From Flavobacteriales bacterium (GTDB taxonomy: Bacteria > Bacteroidota > Bacteroidia > Flavobacteriales_D > Parvicellaceae), in assembly GCA_015488785.1 (NCBI GenBank), contig WFNC01000129.1:1-10107 (forward strand): 10,107 nucleotides of DNA. The letters are read 5' to 3'. A program made the translations under genes and the position numbers. The notes below the pieces were generated by a model. That model saw only the letters and a program-made list of their open reading frames with translations, was not told the origin of the DNA and ran no database searches. Shown here one piece after another: positions 1 to 6,730 of the stretch (position 1 is its first letter; the number at the start of each line of letters is the position of its first letter).

Positions 1-1253
1 AACTCTAAAGCGTAAAGTACATGTCCTTCTCCACTATTATTTGAGTTAGACCATCTAAAGAAAACATCACTAGGTAATAATCCTTTTGCGATATCTCCCG
101 TTAACATTCTATTTATTTTTGATGTATCTCCTGCTTTCGCAATCCCTACTGAATATTGACTTATTCCGTTTTGAACATTCAACAAACTAAATAATGGCCC
201 GTCGATTAAGTTTTTTTCTTCTTCAACTGTAGTATCTTTTACCGCAACTTCTTCTTCTAATTCTAATCCTTCAACTAACTCAGTAGAGTCTTTGGTTGTT
301 GTTGTCGAATCTTCAACTACCGCTATTTCTTCAACAACTGCTTCTTCAAGAACAACTTCAGAAGGTTCTGCTGTAATTGCATTTTCTTTCAAGCTTTCAT
401 TTAATAAAAAGAAAGCGTCTGTTAAAGGCTCACTATACCCTAACCAAAACCCTAACTCAGCACGAGATTGTAATAACTTACGAACTCTTTCTTTATCTTT
501 TGCTCCTGGTAATTCAATGTGTAAACGACCAGATATTGGTTGTTTTTGAATACTTGGTTGAGAAACACCGAAACGGTTAATTCTTGTTTCAATAATTTTC
601 TCCGTATTATCAATTGCATTAACAGCTAATTCTCTTAAAGTAGCAATCATTTTAGCATTGTCATCGTCTAACGAGAAGTGTTCTTTATCTCCTACATTAA
701 AGAATGTCATTTGCTCTTTTGCATACTCTCCACTATTGTATGCTTTTTCAAACAATGAAATAAAATCATCACTTTCTCCTGCTCCAAATTCTTCCATTGC
801 TTTATTGTAAGCAACTCTAAAAGCTGGTTTTGGTGAGTTTCCTGCTTTATTAAGTACTAAGTCTTGAATAGAAATTTCTAAGGTAACACTCATACCTCCT
901 TGTAAATCTAATCCTGTTCCTAGTTTTTGATCGTTACATTGTCTGTAAGTCAATCCGAATACTGGATAAATTGCATCATCAGCATGATCAGAAATGTATG
1001 CTGTTTCAAAGAAATTTAATGCTGCTCGTTTTGATTTTGGGTTTACTTGCCCATTTTCATCATTTATATATAAGGTATCTCTACCTGTTATTATAAATTC
1101 TTCGCCTTGGTTAACTAAATCGTCCCATTGCTTTTCTGCGGTTTTTACTGCTGTATTTTCTAATCCTTTGGTAACCCATGAAAAAGATAACTGATAAAGA
1201 CATGCAACTGTCAATAAAATGGTAAAAAACCAAATGGCTCCTCTGTTTTGCAT
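1..1253 (-). CDS. secDF: SecDF protein-export membrane protein, N-terminal part (cut by left edge)
   Basis: SecD and SecF assist the SecYEG channel and use the proton gradient to pull preproteins through the inner membrane; in Bacteroidota they are usually one fused protein of about 1000 residues. Visible here are 417 residues, starting at ATG 1253 (MQNRGAIWFF). A first membrane helix spans about residues 6-24, the SecD signature GLDLQGG lies at 115-121, and the first periplasmic domain has INRFGVSQPSIQ at 226-237 and LHIELPG at 245-251. Residues about 290-353 are a Glu/Val/Thr-rich insert of low complexity, after which the domain resumes at GPLFSLLN. The remaining SecD helices and the SecF half lie outside the window, so the fusion is inferred from the lineage. 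No convincing TAnnTTTG box precedes the start. The family call is firm. Confidence 0.93.
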   Translation of the reverse strand, partial: MQNRGAIWFFTILLTVACLYQLSFSWVTKGLENTAVKTAEKQWDDLVNQGEEFIITGRDTLYINDENGQVNPKSKRAALNFFETAYISDHADDAIYPVFGLTYRQCNDQKLGTGLDLQGGMSVTLEISIQDLVLNKAGNSPKPAFRVAYNKAMEEFGAGESDDFISLFEKAYNSGEYAKEQMTFFNVGDKEHFSLDDDNAKMIATLRELAVNAIDNTEKIIETRINRFGVSQPSIQKQPISGRLHIELPGAKDKERVRKLLQSRAELGFWLGYSEPLTDAFFLLNESLKENAITAEPSEVVLEEAVVEEIAVVEDSTTTTKDSTELVEGLELEEEVAVKDTTVEEEKNLIDGPLFSLLNVQNGISQYSVGIAKAGDTSKINRMLTGDIAKGLLPSDVFFRWSNSNNSGEGHVLYALE

Positions 1254-1572
1254 TTATTTTTGTTTTTAATTGATATACAAATTTCTATTTTCAAGAACAA
1301 TAAACTAAGTCAAAAGACCGAAACCCCTTGTCATCATTCACTTTCCTCTATTTATTCCCAGCTAGATATTACAATCCCACCGAAAACAAGTCCGCAAATA
1401 TAGAATTTCATTCAGTTATACACAACATTTTTGATAAAACTATGAAAAAAATACACTTTAGTCGTTTTTTAGTCTTCCAGAATCGGTGTCTATTTAGTTC
1501 AAATAGCACTAAAAAATAGCTTTTTTATTCATGATTCAACATCGTAGGTAAACTTACTAAAAATCTGAGCAA
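1254..1572. other. Intergenic region between comF end and secDF start
   Basis: These 319 bases lie between the comF stop and the secDF start, both on the minus strand. A short plus-strand open frame (1328-1519) has no recognisable protein character and is taken as chance. The comF-proximal end holds a weak hairpin pair (separate entry). The secDF-proximal end is an AT-rich leader with GAAATTTG, a poor match to the TAnnTTTG promoter box. Nothing else could be supported. Confidence 0.5.
1486..1526 (-). terminator. Weak hairpin pair after comF, possible terminator
   Basis: In minus-strand order, an A6-GCTA-T6 hairpin (1526-1511) is followed by a stem of nine pairs with one bulged base (GTGCTATTT / AAATAG, CAC; loop 1496-1500). 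It begins 46 bases past the comF stop. The first hairpin has no G-C pairs in its stem and the second has no U-run behind it, so termination is plausible but unproven. Confidence 0.3.
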
Positions 1573-2250
1573 TCACCCTGCAGCAATTGCAGCGACGCTT
1601 ATTTTTACGTCAGGTATTTTATTCAGAATAGAACAACATTCGACCATTGTAGCGCCTGTTGTAATAACATCGTCCACCAATAAAATATGTTTTCCTTCGA
1701 GAAGTTCTGGATTTATGATGGAAAATTTATGTTCCACATTGTCGTATCGTTCTAATCTTGATTTCTTGGTTTGTGTTTCTGTAAACAATATTCTTAACAA
1801 TGAAGTGTCATTCAATTCACAAGCCAATACATTTTGAACGCCTTGAGCAATGAACCAACTTTGATTATACCCTCTCATTTTTTGTTTCTTGGGATGCAAA
1901 GGGACAGGTATTACTACGTCAATTCTAAGGTTAGAATCTTTAATTTCTTTTCCTATTTCAACTCCTAAAACTCTTCCTACTTCGGTGTTTCCTCTGTATT
2001 TTAAATCATAAATTAAATTTTGAAGACTACTCCCTTTTACGTACTTAAATGATGTAAAGGCATGTTCCAAAGGAATCTTTCCCCAAAAAAGTTGTGCTAT
2101 TTTATTTCCCTTATCAAGAAATTCATAAGACTTTGGAAAACTAGCAAAACAACTGGCGCAAATAATTATTTTTGGACTTTCAATAACGGAATTACACCCC
2201 CCACAGACATTGGGATAAAGTAAGTTTAAGAATCCGTTTACAAATTTCAT
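1573..2250 (-). CDS. comF: ComF-family phosphoribosyltransferase-like protein
   Basis: ComF/GntX-family cytoplasmic protein of 225 residues, the usual length. An N-terminal zinc-ribbon-like part has CGGC at 16-19 and CASC at 31-34. A phosphoribosyltransferase fold follows, with the conserved PVPLHPKKQKMRGYNQS stretch around 112-131 and the PRPP-binding loop LLVDDVITTGAT at about 190-201. In naturally competent bacteria ComF proteins act in handling of incoming single-stranded DNA, but the family is also found where competence is unknown, and the reaction is not established. Its ATG shares one base with the DUF4350 stop (TAATG), which indicates translational coupling as the last gene of the DUF4129-DUF4350-comF unit. 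No function in common with those two genes is evident. All expected motifs are present, so the family call is very safe. Confidence 0.93.
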   Translation of the reverse strand: MKFVNGFLNLLYPNVCGGCNSVIESPKIIICASCFASFPKSYEFLDKGNKIAQLFWGKIPLEHAFTSFKYVKGSSLQNLIYDLKYRGNTEVGRVLGVEIGKEIKDSNLRIDVVIPVPLHPKKQKMRGYNQSWFIAQGVQNVLACELNDTSLLRILFTETQTKKSRLERYDNVEHKFSIINPELLEGKHILLVDDVITTGATMVECCSILNKIPDVKISVAAIAAG

Positions 2251-3542
2251 TAGTTTCTCTTTTGATGAAAACGCTCTATGTCTTGATGTAACTCGACGAG
2301 TTGACTGTCTGTTACTTTCTGGTCTGACAAGATTTTGAATGCCTTATATATTTTAGAAATTAATTCTTTTTCTACTCCAGATTTCAAATGAATTTTTTCT
2401 ATTACTTCATCATTTACAATCGAAAATGAGATATAATAATGATGCTTTATAAAATTAGTAAAATTACTTTCGATGTGTTTTATTATTTTTTCGTGCTGAT
2501 TTTGTTGCTGATACAACTTTGCGATGACTTCTACAAATTCTAAACTCGAATTTTTATCACTTTCCAACGGTGGTATTATTCGTTGTTTTCGTTTACTCTT
2601 GATAATTAAATATAGCAACAATCCTAAAATACTCAAAACCAAAGCAATCGTCAACGAAGGTACGCTTAAAATAAATTGTAGTGGACTGGACTTCGAGTAC
2701 TCTTTCGGTTTTTGAAGCTTTTCGGGATTACTATCTCCTCTGTAAGTCGAATATTTCCCAAAGTTTTCGTGCCAAAAATAATTTCCTTTCGGAAAATGAG
2801 AAAAAATAATCTCAGCATGATTCTTACCTCCCTCAGTTGCTACAAATGCATTAGAAAATGCATCGGGAAGGGCATGAAAAATAAAACTCCCTTTTCCATA
2901 TTTAATTTTTAAACAAGCGACATTGTATTCATTAAAATACAAAAGATCAACCGCTTCGTCATTAATCGCATCAGCATTAAAAATATACCAATTCTTATAT
3001 TTAGGTAGCGAATGGTAATTCAATTCAGAATTTTTAAGCTCCAAAGGCTTTTTCTGTTTAAAATTTGGATGCGCAAAGCTCAATTCTACCGAGGTATCTC
3101 CTTCTACATAAAAAGGAGTATCGCTATTAGGCAACAAATAATTAGCAAAGTCTAAACTCATCGATTCACAAGCTATTATGGCGCAATTTCCTTCTTGAAC
3201 AAAATCAAAAAGATAATCATTGTCAATTTTTGTTAAGGTAAATTCTTCGGCAACAGAAACATAGATATTCGGAAATTCATTTTCAGACGCTATCGGAAGT
3301 TCTTCGCTTAAATTCTCAAAATAACTCGTCTGTATTCTTTTTATCGTATTGGTTAGTTTATAACCTGTCAACAATTTGTAGAGTAAATGTGTCCCAGAAG
3401 GATTTATCTTTTTTTGATCTATTTCTTCAAACTCTTCCGCTACCAATTCCTTTTTAGAAACCTCAGAATCCGCTGTTTTTGAGTTCCCTTTTGCTAATCT
3501 ATTCACCAACAACAATGCGCCGAAAACAAAAATCACAGCCAA
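2250..3542 (-). CDS. DUF4350 domain-containing membrane protein (start codon uncertain)
   Basis: Membrane-anchored protein of unknown function; 430 residues from the TTG at 3542. An N-terminal membrane segment is followed by a large extracytoplasmic domain, about residues 47-285, with the DUF4350-like stretch GSFIFHALPDAFSNAF (218-233). A second membrane helix lies at about 289-314, followed by basic KSKRKQR and a mostly helical cytoplasmic tail of about 110 residues. In Bacteroidota DUF4350 proteins usually sit with DUF4129, MoxR ATPase and DUF58 genes; the last two are not in this window. The TTG start leaves only about 13 hydrophobic residues and no basic N-terminus. The frame is open for 11 more codons to an ATT at 3575, adding NKNKKYIFLG and restoring a normal anchor, so the true protein is probably 441 residues from a non-standard start. 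The stop overlaps comF by one base. Confidence 0.82.
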   Translation of the reverse strand: MAVIFVFGALLLVNRLAKGNSKTADSEVSKKELVAEEFEEIDQKKINPSGTHLLYKLLTGYKLTNTIKRIQTSYFENLSEELPIASENEFPNIYVSVAEEFTLTKIDNDYLFDFVQEGNCAIIACESMSLDFANYLLPNSDTPFYVEGDTSVELSFAHPNFKQKKPLELKNSELNYHSLPKYKNWYIFNADAINDEAVDLLYFNEYNVACLKIKYGKGSFIFHALPDAFSNAFVATEGGKNHAEIIFSHFPKGNYFWHENFGKYSTYRGDSNPEKLQKPKEYSKSSPLQFILSVPSLTIALVLSILGLLLYLIIKSKRKQRIIPPLESDKNSSLEFVEVIAKLYQQQNQHEKIIKHIESNFTNFIKHHYYISFSIVNDEVIEKIHLKSGVEKELISKIYKAFKILSDQKVTDSQLVELHQDIERFHQKRN

Positions 3543-3570
3543 GCCTAAAAAGATATATTTTTTATTTTTA

Positions 3571-4479
3571 TTAATGACTTTCTAACTCTTTTAGTAATTG
3601 TTTTAACTTAGGTTCTACTGCAGAATAGTCAGCTTGCTTAATTTCATAATCGCCGTACCAAGCCAATTCAAAGATGGTCACGCTATCGTTAAACAAATTA
3701 TATTGCTTCCTTTTTCTCATTTCAGAAAGGTAAGCGCTATTGGTTTTCTCTTTCTTCCAGGTTATCCATTTTTTTGATGACAATTCTTTTAAAATAAAGA
3801 TAAAGTAAATTCGAATTGCCAATCGGTAATCTTTTTCCTTCAATGCTTTTTCAAGCATTTTCTCTAATTCTGACGTTGGAATTTCAACAGGCGCTCGCTC
3901 TAGTGTTTCCGTTTTTATAGCTTTTCCTTTATCGGTCAATGACGTATTGATAAACAAAACATAGATCACATAACCTAAAAACACAGCCAATAAAGCATAA
4001 AGTAAAATAGATCCAAAAGTTCCTAATCCCTCAACATTTACAGCTGGATTTCGATTCCTTCGAGCTCTTCGACTCGCTTTATTTTGTTTCTTTTCTTTCG
4101 AAAAATAACTCCCTTTCTTTTCATCATGTTCTAAAGATTCGTAACCTCCCGAACTCGCATAATTTTCATAATCATCGTCTGCTAAATCCTCTCCATTATT
4201 TTTGGCATACTCTCCTTCAAAACTTTCTTCTTGATAATCATAATAACTTGCCTCTTGCGTATTCCCTTCATAATCCTGAGCCTTAAAATCATCTCCTTTT
4301 GCTTTCGCATTGCCCCTAGCCTCTCGCAACATTGTTTTTTTGACTTGCTCCCAATGGTTCTTGTCAAAGTTTTCTTGTACTGGGTTAGCATTCAAATAAT
4401 CTTCTTGAGGATTTTCTTGCGCATACCCATTCCATAAAACCAATAAAAATAGAATTAGATGTATGCTTTTTCGCCTCAT
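3571..4479 (-). CDS. DUF4129 domain-containing membrane protein
   Basis: Envelope protein of 302 residues and unknown function. A signal peptide spans about 1-20, with likely cleavage in GYA|QEN. The extracytoplasmic part, about 21-150, is low in complexity: an acidic Tyr/Asp/Glu-rich stretch (64-123) gives way to a strongly basic one (128-144, with SRRARRNRN). A membrane helix lies at 155-177. The C-terminal cytoplasmic DUF4129 domain, about 205-300, has KALKEKDYRLAIRIYFIFIL and the closing FELAWYGDYEI motif typical of the family. It is the first gene of a unit with DUF4350 and comF. DUF4129 proteins are commonly linked with MoxR/DUF58 clusters of unclear envelope role, and the helical C-terminus may be a protein-interaction module; that last point is inference. 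Confidence 0.88.
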   Translation of the reverse strand: MRRKSIHLILFLLVLWNGYAQENPQEDYLNANPVQENFDKNHWEQVKKTMLREARGNAKAKGDDFKAQDYEGNTQEASYYDYQEESFEGEYAKNNGEDLADDDYENYASSGGYESLEHDEKKGSYFSKEKKQNKASRRARRNRNPAVNVEGLGTFGSILLYALLAVFLGYVIYVLFINTSLTDKGKAIKTETLERAPVEIPTSELEKMLEKALKEKDYRLAIRIYFIFILKELSSKKWITWKKEKTNSAYLSEMRKRKQYNLFNDSVTIFELAWYGDYEIKQADYSAVEPKLKQLLKELESH

Positions 4480-4506
4480 TAATAGCTGTTTATTCTTTAA
4501 AAAAAT

Positions 4507-4536
4507 CTAAATTAATTAAATTAAGTGAATAACAAA
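4507..4536 (-). promoter_or_regulatory. Probable promoter of the DUF4129-DUF4350-comF unit
   Basis: On the minus strand, TTTG (4536-4533) is followed after 18 bases by TAATTTAG (4514-4507), one mismatch from the Bacteroidota -7 box TAnnTTTG. The expected transcript start lies about 20 bases before the DUF4129 ATG. The region is very AT-rich, so a chance match is possible. Confidence 0.45.
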
Positions 4537-4612
4537 TTGAAAAAAGAGATAAGATACAAGAAAAGGCAAATTACCCCTAAGAAATCCCCCTCTTATAAAA
4601 ACCTTAAATCAG

Positions 4613-4648
4613 AAAATCCCCAAGCATATTAAAACACTTGAGGATTTT
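4613..4648 (-). terminator. Intrinsic terminator of the DUF3108 gene
   Basis: Twelve-pair stem, with arms 4613-4624 and 4637-4648 and a 12-base loop, beginning 37 bases after the DUF3108 stop. In minus-strand RNA the arms read AAAAUCCUCAAG and CUUGGGGAUUUU. The only non-Watson-Crick position is a U-G wobble, which in plus-strand RNA would be an A-C mismatch. The stem ends in UUUU. The geometry fits a terminator acting on the minus strand and separating DUF3108 from the next unit. Confidence 0.65.
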
Positions 4649-4684
4649 TCCTTGAACCTAAATCATTGACGAATCAATATTTAC

Positions 4685-5494
4685 TTATATTTTTGACGTT
4701 GGATTTTTCAACCCTTCATAATCACTTAATTCCATTTTTACTGAACCAATCAATATTTTTGCTTTAGCCAATAACAACATTTTATTTTCATCATCCGAAA
4801 TCCAAACCGACAAATCATCTTCTTTTTTAAATATTCTTTCGGTCTGTACTACTGGGCAAAATTTAAGAGCATTAAATTTACCCGATTTTGTTTTCACTTT
4901 TTCTCTTCCCAAAAATTTAATTTTCAACGTATATGTTTCCCCATCAACAAAAGAATCAAAAGTAAAAACATCTCCTTTCTTAGCATTCGAAAAATCAATT
5001 GTTCTGGCGTAGTAAAATGAAGAAATCATATCTTGAACATTTGTAGGAGCCTTATATTCTTTCTTCCCTTCTTTAACTTTCCCTTTGTTTTGAATAAAAG
5101 TATAATCTTGACTAATTTTATAACCGCCCTCGTTCACTCTTCTGATAAACACCCAAGGAAACATCCCTTTTTTATCCATATAACTTTCATAACGGTCATC
5201 TACTTTAAAAAACCAATTAAAAGTCCCTAAACTCACCCCTTTTCCAACAACCCTCAATAAACTCCGACCATTCACCGCTTTATCTGTCTTTTTGACCTCC
5301 AACGTAGCTTTGGCTGCATCCATAAGTCCGTAATGCAACTTGTAAGTTAATTTTTCTCCTTCTTGAAAAGCGTTATTCTGTATCGTTCTATAACTAAACG
5401 CCGAAGCTTTAATTTGCTCATTATAAACCCCTTCCGAAGCTTCCATTCCCATAACTGTAATAAGTGCTAGTATTGTGATTAATAAAGTTTTCAT
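4685..5494 (-). CDS. DUF3108 domain-containing secreted protein
   Basis: Exported protein of 269 residues. A signal peptide covers about 1-19 (MKTLLITILALITVMG, cleavage probably near MEA|SEG). The rest matches the DUF3108 pattern: an opening strand pair GEKLTYKLHYGLMDAAKATLEV (46-67), a YES/WVF stretch after it, the conserved DMISSFYYAR near the middle, and a closing LSVWISDDENKMLLLAKAKILIGSVKMEL. DUF3108 proteins are predicted beta-rich periplasmic or envelope proteins, some proposed to resemble lipid-binding folds; no reaction is known. It appears to be a single-gene unit: a promoter-like box lies 33-40 bases upstream and a terminator follows. The start is the only ATG giving a normal signal peptide. 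Confident as to family, not as to role. Confidence 0.88.
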   Translation of the reverse strand: MKTLLITILALITVMGMEASEGVYNEQIKASAFSYRTIQNNAFQEGEKLTYKLHYGLMDAAKATLEVKKTDKAVNGRSLLRVVGKGVSLGTFNWFFKVDDRYESYMDKKGMFPWVFIRRVNEGGYKISQDYTFIQNKGKVKEGKKEYKAPTNVQDMISSFYYARTIDFSNAKKGDVFTFDSFVDGETYTLKIKFLGREKVKTKSGKFNALKFCPVVQTERIFKKEDDLSVWISDDENKMLLLAKAKILIGSVKMELSDYEGLKNPTSKI

Positions 5495-5526
5495 AATTCA
5501 ATAATTTAAGTTCGTTTAGCTATTTA

Positions 5527-5534
5527 CAAAGTTA
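5527..5534 (-). promoter_or_regulatory. Promoter -7 box of the DUF3108 gene
   Basis: TAACTTTG on the minus strand is an exact match to the Bacteroidota -7 consensus TAnnTTTG. It predicts a leader of about 25 bases before the ATG at 5494. A TTG lies further upstream, but 23 bases away rather than the usual 18-20, so the -33 element is uncertain. Confidence 0.5.
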
Positions 5535-5606
5535 ATGCCATCTTTTATTTTAAGCGACAATATTTTTACTTTTTTTTTAGAATAGCAAAAACTATTTTGG
5601 GCATAT

Positions 5607-5651
5607 CCCTCACGCTATTTTTCAAGTCTGCTTGAAAAAATAGCGTGAGGG
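5607..5651. repeat. 45-base perfect-arm hairpin beside structured repeat copy A
   Basis: A long inverted repeat: 16 consecutive pairs (5607-5622 with 5636-5651, starting CCCTCACGC), one bulged A, then four more pairs around a TCTG loop (5627-5630). It lies one base from repeat copy A. No U-run follows it on either strand, although the stem contains A5-6/T5. It lies about 310 bases after the lipoprotein stop and about 110 bases upstream of the DUF3108 start, so it may insulate the two transcripts. No second copy was seen in the window. Confidence 0.75.
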
Positions 5652-5652
5652 T

Positions 5653-5728
5653 CGGGCTATCCGCACTCGCTCTTTTTCTTCCATAAGTGGAAGAAGAAAA
5701 AGGAGCTCAAACAAATGCTACTATCCCT
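5653..5728 (-). repeat. Structured intergenic repeat, copy A
   Basis: In minus-strand order, a 26-base box (5728-5703, AGGGATAGTAG...TTGTTTGAGCTC) is followed by a 31-base hairpin arm region and a 19-base box (5671-5653, AGCGAGTGCGGATAGCCCG). The two boxes match copy B at 24 of 26 and 18 of 19 positions. The arm pairs as CTC...GAG at the base, then a U-rich/A-rich helix with wobbles, then TTCTTCCA with TGGAAGAA around a CTTA loop. It lies in sense orientation about 235 bases after the lipoprotein gene. It resembles a short dispersed repeat of REP or MITE type; no coding potential was seen. Confidence 0.8.
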
Positions 5729-5736
5729 TATGCAAG

Positions 5737-5963
5737 AAAAAACTACGGTTTTGATCAACATTAGGAGGCTCTGAAAAAGTCTAAAAATAGATCATACGAG
5801 GCTACAAAACGAAGCTGAACGTCTATATCGCTAGTTGCAGGCTACGAAATAGGATGAGCTTTTTAATTTTGTAAAATGTACAACGTTCGATGTCAAATGT
5901 TTTTTTTGATATTCTAAACAAAACTTGAATTCAAGTAGTAAATGCACCATTTAGATTACTGTT
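5737..5963. other. Intergenic remainder with three degenerate AGGCT repeats
   Basis: No gene was seen between repeat copy A and the lipoprotein stop. The stretch holds three imperfect direct repeats (AGGCTCTGAAAAAG at 5766, AGGCTACAAAACGA at 5799, AGGCTACGAAATAG at 5839), a small AAAAC-TACG-GTTTT hairpin at 5739-5752, and a 14-base palindrome at 5923-5936. It may be decayed repeat or gene debris. Confidence 0.45.
5923..5936 (-). terminator. Short palindrome after lipoprotein gene, possible weak terminator
   Basis: ACTTGAATTCAAGT is a perfect palindrome that folds as five pairs around AATT, 27 bases past the lipoprotein stop. TTTGTTT follows on the minus strand. The stem is short and poor in G-C pairs, so any termination would be inefficient. 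Confidence 0.3.
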
Positions 5964-6656
5964 TTATTTCTTTTTTATAAAATCCTCGTATCCTTTTGTC
6001 TTCATTGCTGTCGACTGATAAGGAACTATAGTATTTTCATCATCATACGCTTCAAATATTTTGTCTATTAGTTCTACTTTTATTGTATTCGGCTTTGTGT
6101 CTGGAAAATAATAAAGGGCTCTTTTTTCTCCAAGAATGACCAAATTACTTTGCTGTTTTTTAGAGTAATAATTTACATATTGAGCAGATTGTTCTACAAG
6201 TTCAAATATACCATCTTCAGATATTTCCTTTTCAATTCCGCATCCGCTCTCTAACAATTTGAAATTAATTTTTTTTGGAAATTCAATCGGTTCTGTAGCA
6301 GAAATTTTAAAGGTTATGTTTGTCGAATAACAGTCAGGTGCGCCACAATCAAATCCGTGAAGATTAAAGGGAAGTTCGAACTTAATTATATCGTCTATTT
6401 TATTTACTAGCCCTCTAATGTATAATTCTTGCAAAACTCTACTAGACTTTAGATTTTTACTCGGTTTTGAATTCAGAATTAAAATTCGCAAAGCGTCTTG
6501 AGTTTCTTCAAAAGTCAATTCTAGGTTAATTACTTTTTCACTTTGCATAACTGTTTTTTCAGGAACGACTTTAGTTCGAGTTTTAAATTTCTCGTTTTTA
6601 TCTTTAATAGAGCAAGATAAAATCAGAAGGCTAAAAATGAAGAAAGTAAGTTTCAT
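5964..6656 (-). CDS. Putative lipoprotein of unknown function
   Basis: I do not recognise a family. From ATG 6656 the protein has 230 residues. A hydrophobic signal (4-13) ends in the lipobox ILSC with the acylated Cys at 15, followed by SIKDKNEK, a charged stretch that could favour surface export as in some Bacteroidota lipoproteins. Three further cysteines (104, 109, 139) lie in GFDCGAPDCYSTNITF and LESGCGIE and could form a disulphide. The rest looks like alternating strands with a Lys-rich C-terminus. An upstream in-frame ATG at 6692 would add 12 polar residues before the signal peptide and is rejected. It follows rlmH after 74 bases with no clear promoter box, so co-transcription is possible. 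Structured repeat copy A lies downstream. Confidence 0.8.
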   Translation of the reverse strand: MKLTFFIFSLLILSCSIKDKNEKFKTRTKVVPEKTVMQSEKVINLELTFEETQDALRILILNSKPSKNLKSSRVLQELYIRGLVNKIDDIIKFELPFNLHGFDCGAPDCYSTNITFKISATEPIEFPKKINFKLLESGCGIEKEISEDGIFELVEQSAQYVNYYSKKQQSNLVILGEKRALYYFPDTKPNTIKVELIDKIFEAYDDENTIVPYQSTAMKTKGYEDFIKKK

Positions 6657-6730
6657 AGTTCGGTTTCTATTTGGTTTGTCATATGCTACCAAACAACAAA
6701 ATAAGCATACTCAAATAATGGCACCCTATC

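Noticed and set aside
292..549. Plus-strand open frame, Ser/Thr-rich
   Set aside because: Antisense to secDF; its composition mirrors the Glu/Val-rich insert on the other strand.
1328..1519. Plus-strand open frame in the gap between comF and secDF
   Set aside because: No domain, signal or membrane pattern, convergent with neighbouring genes and overlapping the hairpin region; taken as chance.
4182..4437. Open frames on both strands within the DUF4129 gene
   Set aside because: Shadows of the low-complexity acidic segment; the DUF4129 frame has a signal peptide, helix and domain.
5607..5730. CRISPR array or tRNA-like structure
   Set aside because: Only one hairpin and one repeat copy here, no regular spacers, and no cloverleaf or CCA end.
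6657..6692. Longer start for the lipoprotein gene
   Set aside because: It would place 12 polar residues before a standard lipoprotein signal peptide.
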